From positions 868,001 through 932,000 of the forward strand of contig JAUIRK010001041.1 of assembly GCA_030549495.1 (NCBI GenBank): a DNA stretch of 64,000 nt, in the 5' to 3' direction. Position 1 is the stretch's first letter, and every line of letters starts with the position of its first letter. The stretch is from Nectonema munidae. Lineage: Eukaryota; Nematomorpha; Nectonematoida; Nectonematidae. Both the position numbers and the translations under genes were made by a program. Positions 49,430 through 59,450 of the stretch are shown here, piece by piece. Under the pieces are notes generated by a model. It saw only the letters and a program-made list of their open reading frames with translations. It ran no database searches and had not been told where the DNA came from.

Positions 49430-50010
49430 CTGGTTTAAACAGGTCCTATAGTGGTTCAGTTCGGTCCGGTCGTCAATTTTTGTAGTCCGGTCAGATCTGA
49501 TCCCAATATATTGTAGTCCGATTCGGTCCAGTTCAAACTCTAGAGTAGGGGTTCTTAAACTTTATTCAGTCATGGACCCCTTTAAAAGTTGATGAAGGCT
49601 GTGGACCCCCTAAAAGGACATTTCACATGAAAAGCCATAAAAACCACTTCGCATGCCATTAATATTTATACTCTATTTTATTGACATGAATTATTTGATC
49701 TCAAATGACGTCAAATACGGGTAGCAAAGCAAATTTTACATAAATTCAAGGAGAAAAGACAAAATCAACCGCTTGATACTTATTCAAAATTTTAAAAGTA
49801 TTGCTTTTTGTTTCAGTTATTTTCGCACGAACAAATTGGATGATTTTTTTCATTCATTTTAAATTTTTTTACAAAAAAATAAAACTGTTAAGGCGGAGCC
49901 ATGGACCACTTAGAGGTCCGTGGACCCCCGATTAAGAATCACTGTTTATAGGATCTAGTCCAATCGTGGTGTTAATATTATAGAATCGGATCAGAATTCG
50001 AATAGGTATA
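49430..50010. repeat. GGTCCGGT-rich repeat, copy 1, split by a hAT MITE
   Basis: Starts near GGTTTAAACAGGTCCTATAG and contains several GGTCCGGT/GTAGTCCGG variants. It resumes after the hAT MITE with GGATCTAGTCCAATCGTGGT. A second copy is at 50130-50320. Confidence 0.6.
49546..49944. mobile_element. hAT MITE
   Basis: The ends TAGGGGTTCTTAAACTTTAT and the complement of CAGTGATTCTTAATCGGGGG are inverted and hAT-like. The interior has paired GTGGACCCCC/GGTCCGTGGA blocks. No target duplication is evident. The second copy of the surrounding repeat lacks this insertion. Confidence 0.75.
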
Positions 50011-50129
50011 GATACAATATAAAGTAAAACATTTGTACAACAAATAGAAATTGTAAGGTATTTAAGATCGTCGAAAAGTTGTTCCTTTGAAATAGCACAA
50101 GTAATTTAAGATAGTTATAGTAGACCTTT

Positions 50130-50320
50130 TCATAATCCGGTTCAGTAAAATCGGTCCTATAGTGGTTTAGTTAGATCCGGTCCTTAATTTCTGTAGTCTG
50201 ACCCAATCTGGTCCTTAGATATAGTTCGGTTTAAACCATGGATGGTCTACTCCAGTCCTGGCATGGATATTATGAGATTCGGGTTGACTTGGACCGGACT
50301 TTGAATAAGTCTACTTATCA
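50130..50320. repeat. GGTCCGGT-rich repeat, copy 2
   Basis: Parallels copy 1: CGGTCCTATAGTGGTTTAGT, then ATCCGGTCCTTAATTTCTGT, ending near ATTATGAGATTCGGGTTGAC. It has no hAT insertion. Confidence 0.6.
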
Positions 50321-51149
50321 GACTTCAATCTGCTTAGCATTCTTTTCTCATTATTTAATTAATACGCGTGCAAAGCCTTTGTAAAGGAAGAACCAGTTAA
50401 AGTTTATGTTCCATAAAAAAAAGCACCTTGGGACAATGTGCACTTTGAAGCAATCGCATATGCAGACCCAGCCTTTTGTACGCAGTAATTGCATAACAAA
50501 ATGGCGCTTATAAAATTTTACAGTTTAACCAAAAAACGTGTCTTAGCTTCTAACGAAAAGAATAAATATTTTATGAAGTTAAGTTTAAAAAAATTTTGAC
50601 CCATCCCTGTGATAATGACCCTTAGTTAAAATTCCGGTCATTTCTCCCTTAAGTCATCGTAAGTATTAGCATTAGTCATTACAAATATTTACGAATATTT
50701 ATGTGTAAGATTTGGTTGGAATAAAACTCAATCATTTTTTCGTGTTTGATTTTCTTATAACGAATAGATGTCATGAAATGAAGAAAACGAGTTAGTTGTC
50801 ATGGAAACAGGATAAAAATTTTTAAAAACTTATCCGTTTGAATGTAAATGCATAAGAATCGAAAAAACCTTGTAATGCCTTCATGAGCTTCTCACCATAA
50901 TACATTTCGATGCAAAAGTATCTTTAAATATATAGATTTGGTTCTGGATGGGAACGATTTTCTGTTTGATAAAGTCGACTGTCGGCGAAAATGTATACTT
51001 ATTTAAAACTTAAATTCTCATATTTATTTTGTTTAAAATCATTTTTACCCAAATAAATTTAAAATGTTAACTTCCTCTAATTACTATTTGAAAATTAAAC
51101 AGGAATTTAAACTTAGGCGCGTAAAAATTTTAAAGCCAAGCATATAAAA

Positions 51150-51420
51150 GGTTTCGTACTTACAAGTTTCCAAAGTCTCGTTAGCAAAAAAGAATATCTA
51201 AAAAAGTTTTCCTCTCAACGTATATGATCAATGATTGGAACTCAGTGCCTGAATCTATTGTTCAATCTCCATCCTTGAATATTTTTAAGAATATAGACTA
51301 CATGCTATTTGGAAGGAAAACATGCTTGAACATTTTAGATATCTCGTATACTTGACAGTATTTCATTCTTCACCGTAAGATATGATAATGATCTATGATG
51401 CGATATTTATGGGCTTTTCC
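51150..51420 (+). mobile_element. CR1/Jockey-group LINE 3' end
   Basis: The plus strand reads MINDWNSVPESIVQSPSLNI then FKNIDYMLFGRK. This is the WNxLPExIVxSxSLxxFKxxLD carboxyl block of ORF2 seen also in the LINE at 12.4 kb. Only the last 40 or so codons and a short 3' UTR are present. Confidence 0.78.
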
Positions 51421-51467
51421 CATTTTCCGCTAATAATACAATTAGTTAAAAAATTATTTTTTTTTAC

Positions 51468-51785
51468 CAATTTTAAGACTTTTATCCATTTCAAATGTTT
51501 GATCTTCAATGGCAGAATCAGTATAAAGTAACTTGAGGGCATATAATCCAGAGTCACTCCTAGTCACATCCTTAAGTTTCAATGTGATCATGTTATCCTT
51601 TATTTCAGAAGGATCGCCTTCCATGTATTCTGCACCATCTTTCTCCCAAACGTGTTGTTTTATTCCCTCCAAATTTTGAGTTGCTTTAAAAACCAGCTCT
51701 AGATTGCTTCCAGCATCATATTTAACGCTTGGAAGCTCAACTAGATTAAATCCAAAGGATTCCTCTTCAACTTGAGCGCATACGA
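51468..51785 (-). CDS. Ig-like domain exon of a host gene (partial)
   Basis: Read on the minus strand, a 318-bp open segment lies between an acceptor (TTTTAG just before 51785) and a donor (ATTG/GTAAAA at 51468-51466). Both boundaries fall after the first base of a codon, so the exon is symmetrical in phase 1, the usual arrangement for Ig-domain exons. The product shows the C-strand Trp (HVWEKDG) and the late-strand TLKLKDVTRSDSGLYALKLL block with DxGxY. The two canonical disulphide cysteines are absent, and the residue after Tyr-Ala is Leu, as in some titin/obscurin-type I-set domains. Neighbouring exons were not found. Muscle or adhesion proteins are both possible, and the gene cannot be named. 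Confidence 0.72.
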
Positions 51786-52588
51786 CTAAAATATAATATT
51801 TGCAAGATGTGTGTATTCAATTTTATGATTTAAATTCTTAGAAATATATTGTATATATTCCTTGGATACACATGCGGGTTTTACACCTTTGTCAATAAGT
51901 CGAAGCTAATATCATATTTCAGTTCGATATTTTGTCGATTCTTTAAAACCTTTGTTTTAAAAACTATAAAAAATTAAAACAATTGAAATCCAATAAAAAA
52001 AACTATAGTTTAACAAAGATATTTTGGGATAAACTCATTTTATGTTTTTTAGGGTCATTTTGACCCCACTTTTCAGTCATTTAAATTCAATTTATTCACT
52101 GTATTATGTTAGTATTGTAGAGTTTTATCATGCAATTTATTCTTTAGTTAATAACACTTATATTTTAATGAGCAAAACAAAAGGCTGATTTGCATATTAT
52201 AATTGCCTCTACTTATCATGAAAAACAAAAAATATGTTTTAATTGAAGGCAACATGTGACATCTTTTTTGTTGCAAAACGAGGCTTGTTAAAGCAAATTA
52301 AATGAGTTTGTTGTTTTGATGAACTAGCCTTAATATTCATCAAATTAGTTAGTATAGTCATTTGAATCGCACTTCTGATTTCACTCTTCATTCAGTTCTA
52401 TTCAATTTTTTAGCGCATTATATCATTATTATGTAGTTTTATGACAAGGTCATATCGTGCAAATGACTTTTTTTGTCAACTCTAGCCTTGTTTAACAACA
52501 AGAAGGAAGATGCCACTAGGTATTGCCTTCGATTGAAACGTGTTTCTTGTTATCCTTGTTAAATATAGGCAATGATAGTAAGAAAATT

Positions 52589-52842
52589 GGTATCCGGTAA
52601 TTTCATCGCGGTAATTTCATCGTGGTAACTTCATCGTGGTAATTTCATCGCATAGTAAATTCATCGTGATGCAATTCATCGTTGGTATCTTCATCGTCAA
52701 GTATTTTCATCGTATAGTATTATATTTTTCTACGATGAAAATACTTGACGATGAAGATACCAACGATGTATTGAATCACGATGAATTTACTATGCGATGA
52801 AATTACCACGATGAAGTTACCGCGATGAAATTACAGTGAACC
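52589..52842. mobile_element. Hairpin element with TTCATCG minirepeat arms
   Basis: The left arm consists of successive variants of GGTAATTTCATCGTG and ends near CAAGTATTTTCATCGTA. After a short AT-rich loop near 52722-52730 the right arm is its reverse complement, with near-perfect pairing over about 110 bp. Outer ends TTGGTATCCGGTAATTTCATC and the complement of TTGGTTCACTGTAATTTCAT also pair. The left arm has one extra minirepeat. Flanks share GAAAA. There is no coding sequence. The family was not recognised. Confidence 0.85.
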
Positions 52843-52929
52843 AAGAAAATTGGCTTTTTGTTCTGCTCATCAATATAATATATTTGTTGTAAAGCAATTG
52901 AATGAGTTTGTTGTTTTTATGAACTTACC

Positions 52930-53067
52930 TTAACCCATTTAAGGGCAAGCAAAGCAGACAATATCTAAAAAAACGCAGACGATTTATATTCAAAGTCATT
53001 GAAAAAAGCAGACGAAGATTAAATTACTTATGTTCCAAAATAGGAACATTGGTCGTAAATAGGTTAA
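52930..53067. mobile_element. TTAA MITE, copy 8 (inside piggyBac)
   Basis: The element at 52934-53063 lies between TTAA at 52930-52933 and 53064-53067. It starts CCCATTTAAGGGCAAGC and ends TTGGTCGTAAATAGG. A related upstream sequence at about 52328-52345 (CTAGCCTTAATATTCATCAA) shows the unoccupied site. It keeps the GCAGACGA motifs but is more diverged than the other copies. Confidence 0.75.
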
Positions 53068-54548
53068 TATTCATAAAGTGCGGTATACTTTTTTTATTTG
53101 AACACATTTCAATGAACACTTTCTCGTCCGAGGATGAAAACAATGGATGTATCTTAGATGAAAGCGAGTGTTCTGAAAATTTCCAAAACGGGTCTTCTGT
53201 TAAAGACACTTGTTCCTTCATTAGTTCTCTTCCAGAGATGATAACGATAGATTTTTTTCTGTTCAAACAAAAAATGAATCTTTTTTTGGAAAGCGAGAGA
53301 TGGAACATTATGGAAGAATTACAAAAAACTAATTGTAAAACTTTTACCTATAATATTGTAAAATACAAAGAAACGAAAGCAAACATATCTACAATAAAGA
53401 GTTCCTTTGATTTGTTTTTACATCGAATATTATTGAAGAATTAATTTCTTCTACAAACAGAGAAGGAAAAGGAATATCGGAGTAAAACAAAACAAAGTGG
53501 CGCAATGTTGATGAAAATGAGCTTCAGGCTTTTTTTGGTCTTTTAATCTTATTTGGTAAAGAGAGAAATTGGGGTGTTAATATGAAAACTTTGTTTCTGA
53601 GTTCTTTTTCTAATCCACAGTACGCTGCTACCATGTCTTTGAATCGATTTCAAGATTTGAAAAGATTTTTGAGATTTGATGATAACAGAACAAGGCAAAG
53701 ATCAACAAATGATAAGATTGCACCAATCAGGCATATTTGGTCTATTTTCATCAATAACTGTAGAAAGTATTAACCAATTTCAACAAATTTTATAGTAGAC
53801 GAGCAGCTTCTGTCTTATCGTGGAAGGTGTGGGTTTAGTTTAGACAGTATATACCTCGTAAACCATCTAAGTATGGTATCAAAATATTTTGGATGTGTGA
53901 TTCAAAGACGAGCTATGCTAGAGATGTGCTGGTGTATTTGGGGAAGCAACCTGTTGGTCAAGTGGAAAGAAATTTATCTTCTAAAATAGTTCTCAGTCTT
54001 TCTCATCCTCTTTATTTCACAGGTAACAATATTATATGTGACAGATACTTCACAAGTGTTCCTTAAAAAACTTATCAATTGTTGGACCTATCAAAGTCAA
54101 TAGAAAAGAAATATCAAAGGAAGTACCATCAAAATTCAACAGAGAAGTTTTTTCAAGTAAATTCTGTTTTTCCGACAAGTTGACTCTGCTGAGTTACATT
54201 CCAAGTAGAAATAAAAATATTTTACTGTTAAGTTCCATGCATCATGATGAGGAAGTTGATTTTAAGGCACCACAAGAAAGTTCTTGAAATCATTAAATGC
54301 TACAACCTAATAAAAGGAGGCGTTGATTTGATGGATAAACTTCTTACTACCTATGACTGTAAACGTGCTTCGAAAAGATGACCGATGGCATTTTTTTTAA
54401 ATATTCTCAAGGTTGGAGTGTTGAACGCTTACTTGCTATATACGAGAAACAATTCAGAGTACAATGCTTCTTACACTCATCGTAGAAGATTATATTTAGA
54501 TGATCTAGTGAAAAAACTGCTTTGGCCTCAAATGTCTAAACGAAGGTC

Positions 54549-54734
54549 CCGGACATTTGGCCGAAAGACAATTGGGCGACAGACATTTGGCAGACAGACA
54601 TCTGACCGAATGGACATTTAGCCGAAGTACATTTGGCCGAACAGACATTTCACCGAACAGATATTTGACAGAACAGACAATTGACCGAACAGAACAGAAC
54701 AGAACAGACAATTGATCTTTCGGCCAAATTCCGG
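54549..54734. repeat. Minirepeat unit CCGGACATTTGGCC, copy B (left arm)
   Basis: A 186-bp unit in the opposite orientation to copy A at 14607. Both of its own ends are present: CCGGACATTTGGCCGAAAGA, and TCTTTCGGCCAAATTCCGG. A run of AGAAC repeats (54674-54700) corresponds to the TTCTG repeats of copy A. Confidence 0.85.
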
Positions 54735-54954
54735 ACACGGTAAAGATGCGTATGTTATCTTATGCTATTTATAACACAATTTTGTATATACTTACGTGCC
54801 ACCAATGAAATGTATTCGTCAACAGAGCACAAGTTTCACGCTTATAACTCACTTATGGTAAGCTTATGTTCACTCAGGAATAATTTGCTAAATTTTTGAA
54901 GGGTCTAACTAATTACTGACCAACAATCTTCTATTTTATGGTTGGATTTGAAAA

Positions 54955-55320
54955 TATGCTATACTATAATATACTATACTAACATAAACTCTAATGAACT
55001 ATGCTAACACTAACTCTAAGACTAGCAATATTCTAACTATACTAACTCTAAAACTAACAATATTCTAAATATACTAAAACTAACTCTAATCATATTCTAA
55101 CTATACTAACTCTAAAACTAACAATATTCTAACTATGCTAACACTAACTCTAAAACTAAGAATATTTTAACACTAAAACTAACACTAACAATATTCTAAC
55201 TATGCTAACACTAACGTTAAACTAACAATATTCTAACTATGCTAACACTATCTCTAAAACTAACAATATTCTAACTATACTAAAACTAACTCTAACAATA
55301 TTCTAACTATACTAAATGTT
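54955..55320. repeat. Degenerate tandem repeat in the foldback centre
   Basis: Repeats of about 40 bp of the type ACAATATTCTAACTATGCTA, then ACACTAACTCTAAAACTA, at least seven copies with variation in length. Confidence 0.85.
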
Positions 55321-55348
55321 TATTCTAAAATTTATTCTAAATGTTTAT

Positions 55349-55520
55349 TCGATCAAATGTCCGTTCGGTCAAATGTCTGTTCGGTCAAATGACCGTTTGG
55401 TGAAATGTCGGTTCGGTCAAATGTCTGTTCGGCCAAATGTACGTCGGCTAAATGTCCATTCAGTCAGATGTCTGTCGGCCAAATGTCTGTGGGCCAATTG
55501 TCTTTCGGCCAAATGGCCGG
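55349..55520. repeat. Minirepeat unit CCGGACATTTGGCC, copy C (right arm)
   Basis: Same orientation as copy A, ending GTCTTTCGGCCAAATGGCCGG. It contains eleven or so roughly 16-bp variants of GGTCAAATGTCTGTTC. It lacks the second terminus that copies A and B have. Confidence 0.85.
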
Positions 55521-55891
55521 ACACGCTAAACGAATCACATCAAAATCTTTGAAAAAAGATTCCATTTTAGCTTTGAAAAGATGTGGAATAGAGAGAAATG
55601 TTGATATTTCGAGGAATTCATCTGTGAAACGGGCTAGACGTGAGGTTTGTAGTAGGAAAGATGACAAAAAAAACAAACATAATGTCTCGTCATAACTGTC
55701 CAAAACTCATTTGTAAGAACCATACATTTTATTACTGTGAAGATCGCACTAAATAATTGTTTTATATTAAATAAATATTTCCGTTTTTATCTCATTTTCT
55801 TAAAATAAAATAACATTGGGGCGTAATGACTCGATCTTCTAGTTATTTTAGTATGGGGTCAAAATGACCCAAAATGCCAAAATCTTACTTG

Positions 55892-57420
55892 TTTTTTTAT
55901 GTGTATCGGAAGGAATATATATGCACACGCCGTATGTGAATTGCCCATTACACGAATTTAATTTTTTTTCTTTGTTTAATTTTAAAATGTATACTTTATT
56001 TTCTTTAAATATTAAATAATTTTGAATTTTTAAAGGTTTTTTTTAAATTTTATTGGTGAATTTTTAAAAATGCAATGTATATTTTTTTTATAAATTTAAT
56101 CAGAAACTTTTTTTAAAAGTTGGTGTTGGTGGGGGGGGGGGAGGTTTAGGTTAAACAATAAGTACGACTGATTCAATAAAATTGTTCAAAAATATTTTTA
56201 TTACAGTAATCTCGTTTAATTTCTATAAAAATAATTTTTTATTCCTTGTTAGAAGTTTCACACTTCGTGAAATGGGCTACAGAACATAAGTGTTAAAGAA
56301 ACTCACTCTCTAAAGCTATAAAGGCAAGTGAAAGAAGAAATATCATCTTAAAAGTTTCAAAAGGTTTAAATTATATAGCTGAGTTTAGCTTTTATAGCCA
56401 GTTAATCCATCAATCAAATATTTAAGGCTTAACTATTGGCTAAATATTTTCTAAAAATATTTGCTTTTATAAAAGTCTTTCTGTACAAAAATATTTACTT
56501 TAAGACATTTAGAGAGGATTTTGAACAAATATTTCGCAAGTATAGAAATGCCTAAACCTTTTACGCTTTACGTTGTATTATAACTTTAAAATGACATGCA
56601 ATCTTGCAAAGTTCATCCCAGAGACTCCTGGTAAAATAGGAAAATGTAATAAGTAAATAATTTTTGAGTTTTTTTATCTAAATTCTAAATCTTTATTTTT
56701 GGTATAAAATCCAGCATATTGCATGTGTATTGTATATTTGCAACATAATGAGCATAGTGACATGGAAATATCAAGTAGTACTTTTTCTTTTGTCATCTGA
56801 ATAAAAGAGAAGATACTGAAAGAAAATGGAACGGCGAAAAACGAAGGAAAAAACAAGATTTGTATTGTTCTTCAACATAGAAAATATTGAAATTTAAAAC
56901 TTAGTTATGAAAGAATTTATTCTCTGCAATGAAGTCAAGAAAGGAATCTGAAAATTTAGAGTTGATTTACATTCTTTAAAAAAAACATAAAAACAACATC
57001 TATTCCAGAAAAATAAGAAATAGATGTGACGTCTTTTAGCTTTATTATTTGTGAAATATTTTTTTCAAACATAGAATATGCGATTTTATATTTTAACAAT
57101 TCATTAGTGGATAAAATTTTAATTGATCAAAGTATACCTAATTTTAAATTTACATGAGGATACCCAGAGGTAAATATATTTTTCAGAGATGCCGTTCCCC
57201 GAGGATAAAAAGAAGAAATCGTGTCGAACTCACTAAGTCTGATGATGAAATAAATGACCTTGATTTTTTCAAACTCTAACGCGTTTAAAGTCAAGGTCAA
57301 GAGTAAATAAGGATTTAAATTCAACAAACTTTTTATCGATTTGGATAAAGTATACGATGATGAAAAAATTTTAAAGCAAAATTTTCCTTACTTACTAAGC
57401 TCGGTGTAAATCTTTTTGAC
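55892..57420. other. AT-rich spacer with a short G run
   Basis: A G run lies at about 56131-56141. No domain or terminal repeat was recognised. Confidence 0.5.
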
Positions 57421-58100
57421 AAATAATAATAATAATAATATCTTTATTTTCAAAAGTTTCACAAAAAGGGATCACAGGAAGAATAAACAATTTGTGGATC
57501 AATATGTAATTGATAAGCGCAATAAAAATATGAGAAAAACACAAAAATGACTTTTGAAGGTCGGTATCAAAGGCCAAAATAGCCGCTAGAAGATGCCAAC
57601 CAGGTAATAAAATAATTTTTCTAACAACAGAACAAAGAGAAGGTAAGTTTTGTATGACAAAGTTAATTAATAAGATATATTTTATTATGGTATTTAAATT
57701 ATATGAGATGAGGAAATGTTAAGAGGAAAGCAAGTATGTACATTGTACACATTGTTAATAATATCATAAACAAGAACTAGAGCTCGCCGGTCAACATATA
57801 TTTACTTTTCCTATATACACGTAGCAATTCGAGATAGGGCATCCAGAATACAAAATTGTAGGAGTAAAGATAGCTAGATATCAACCACTTTTGGAACTGT
57901 TTAAAAGGTAGGGGATTGGAAAGGAAGAGTGCTTCAGAATTGTTGAAAAAGCAAGATACCTTATAAGAGAAGGATTGCTTGGATTAAAGGTAAGGACATT
58001 TTATGGACAAGTCGTGGTGAAGTTCTGTCATTTTCAAAGTTGAAGGAGATGAATTTGTTAAATATAGGTGGAAGCATATTATCTTATGAATCTATCATAA
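57421..58100 (-). mobile_element. Possible LINE 3' tail, minus strand
   Basis: An (AAT)n tract at about 57424-57440 followed by ATCTTTATTTTCAAAAG has the look of a LINE 3' tail in reverse. The following several hundred bases are more GC-rich than their surroundings, but no ORF2 protein could be read. Weakly supported. Confidence 0.3.
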
Positions 58101-58639
58101 TGCAGAAGGAAAATATTATCTTTGATATATAAAGTTGATTCAGTTCCAAAAGTCAATTAGAAAAGGATTTATTGAAAAAAAGAAAGTAATGAAAATTTTG
58201 TTTAACATTGGGCAGCAAAATTGGTTTGAAATAATTTGAGAAGAATTTTCACATCTTTTGAAAAATATCAAAATTGATTTGATCATAAAGTGTACTAAAC
58301 TGAGAAAAAAAGTTTGTTATGATCACGAATATAACTTGCGATTATCTCCTTCCAAAAATCACTAATTGATTAGTATAATTACTACTGATATATTTGTCAA
58401 ACTTACAAGTTTTTATTTGTTAATACTGTTAGTATAATTTGTAGCTTATATATACAAACAAATTTTGGATCGTAAATGTAGGAATATTTTTTATGTCGAA
58501 ACATCAATTGAGCAGTGGAAGTATTAAGTCATACACTAACAATAATTCGTAGATTTAGTTATTATTTTTGCAGGATTCAAATGAGCTCAAAGAGCTCAAT
58601 ACAGTCTTATCCCAAACTAAATTTAACAATACCTTTTTT

Positions 58640-59450
58640 TATTAATAAATAAATTTTATAGTAACTTTCAACCTATAAATATGGTACTTGAATCTATACA
58701 TGAATGGTCCTATTATAATAAGCTTCCCTTGAATCTTGACAAAAGTAATTATATTATTATGTCTAAAAGAAAAATAAAGGTTTTACCTTCTTTTTTTTGA
58801 GAAATACTTGTCTCAAGAGAGTTTCTCAAGTAAAATATCTCGGAATAACTATATCCGAAAATTTTTCTTTTGTTGAACATATGAAAAAAATTAATTTGAA
58901 AATAGCAAGACTATTAGGTTGCTTTAGAAAACTCTCTAAATTTTTGCCTTACAATACAAGAAGAATGCTTTATTATTCTTTCGCTTTCCTCATATCACGT
59001 ATGTGAATCTTCTTTGGGGATCAAACCATAAAACATACATCAATAAGCTGTAACAACTTGTAAAAAAGTTTCATCGGTTTATTAGTTTAAAAAATAATAT
59101 TGAACATAGTCAGCATCTAACATTGAAACAGATTAATATTTATGCGTTACTTATTTTTTATTCTAAAAATTATTTAAAAAAGGGTTGTTTTAATCATTTA
59201 TTTGCTGAGAATAAATTGATCCATACTCACTAGTCACTACACTCGCCAGCAATGTAAAATTCATTTACCTAGAGTTCATAAAACTAATTTTAGTAATGTT
59301 TTTTTTACGCATGTTGAATCTGGGCAATAAACATCTCAATCACTTTGAACTCGGAAATTCCATAAATATTAAAAAAATTATCAAAAAATTGTGTATCAGT
59401 TATTATTAAATTTTCTGTTTTTTCAACTTTACAATAATAGTTATTAGTGG
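58640..59450 (+). mobile_element. LINE ORF2 fragment (thumb and C-terminal region)
   Basis: The plus strand reads HEWSYYNKLPLNLDKSNYII, then VSQVKYLGITISENFSFVEH and ARLLGCFRKLSKFLPYNTRR. After a frame change it reads YVNLLWGSNHKTYINKLQQL. The blocks W...N.L.LN..K, VKYLGI.I...., HI..i..Ki and W....... .L..LQ are those following the reverse-transcriptase core in Jockey/CR1-type ORF2. Stops and frameshifts are present and the core itself is missing. Confidence 0.8.
58797..59006 (+). pseudogene. LINE reverse transcriptase thumb fragment
   Basis: The longest open piece of the LINE fragment (69 codons), with KYLGITISENFSF and RLLGCFRKLSKFLPYNTRRM. It belongs to the enclosing element. Confidence 0.8.

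Larger units (their letters stand above)
54536..55534. mobile_element. Foldback element with minirepeat arms and 9-bp target duplication
   Basis: The element at 54545-55525 (981 bp) is flanked by perfect 9-bp duplications CTAAACGAA (54536-54544 and 55526-55534). The piggyBac reading frame on the left resumes on the right once one duplicate is discounted, which supports the borders. The two arms (54549-54734 and 55349-55520) are inverted copies built of about 16-bp variants of ACATTTGGCCGAACAG. The middle is a CTAACACTAACTCTAA-type tandem repeat. A 9-bp duplication with long arms suggests a Mutator-type foldback, but that is inference. Confidence 0.85.
53112..55755 (+). pseudogene. Decayed piggyBac transposase
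   Basis: The pieces occur in family order. They are an acidic N-terminus (MNTFSSEDENNGCILDESEC), FFGLLILFGKERNWGVNMKT, NRFQDLKRFLRFDDNRTRQR and VDEQLLSYRGRCGF with the first catalytic Asp (codon 53798-53800). The second Asp is in CDRYFTS (54040-54042) and the third in KGGVDLMDKLLTTYDCKRAS (54325-54327). The basic, Cys-containing C-terminus is read after the foldback (NCPKLICKNHTFYYCED). All three aspartates of the DDD triad are still present. Several stops and frame changes, plus a foldback inserted between KMSKR-type and ITSKS-type codons, make it non-functional. Confidence 0.88.
52012..55891 (+). mobile_element. piggyBac transposon with nested insertions
   Basis: Transposase fragments lie between two copies of GGGTCATTTTGACCCC in opposite orientation (52052-52067 and 55855-55870). 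Outside these are similar sequences, CAAAGATATTTTGG after a TTAA on the left and the complement of CAAGTAAGATTTTGG on the right. These are taken as the ends, but the right TTAA is not intact, so the borders are tentative. Later insertions include a hairpin element (about 52589-52842), a TTAA MITE (52934-53063) and a 981-bp foldback (54545-55525). Confidence 0.78.

Noticed and set aside
54955-55320. CTAAC-rich repeat considered as telomere-like sequence
   Set aside because: The unit is about 40 bp and irregular, and it sits inside a foldback element. It is not a TTAGG or similar array.
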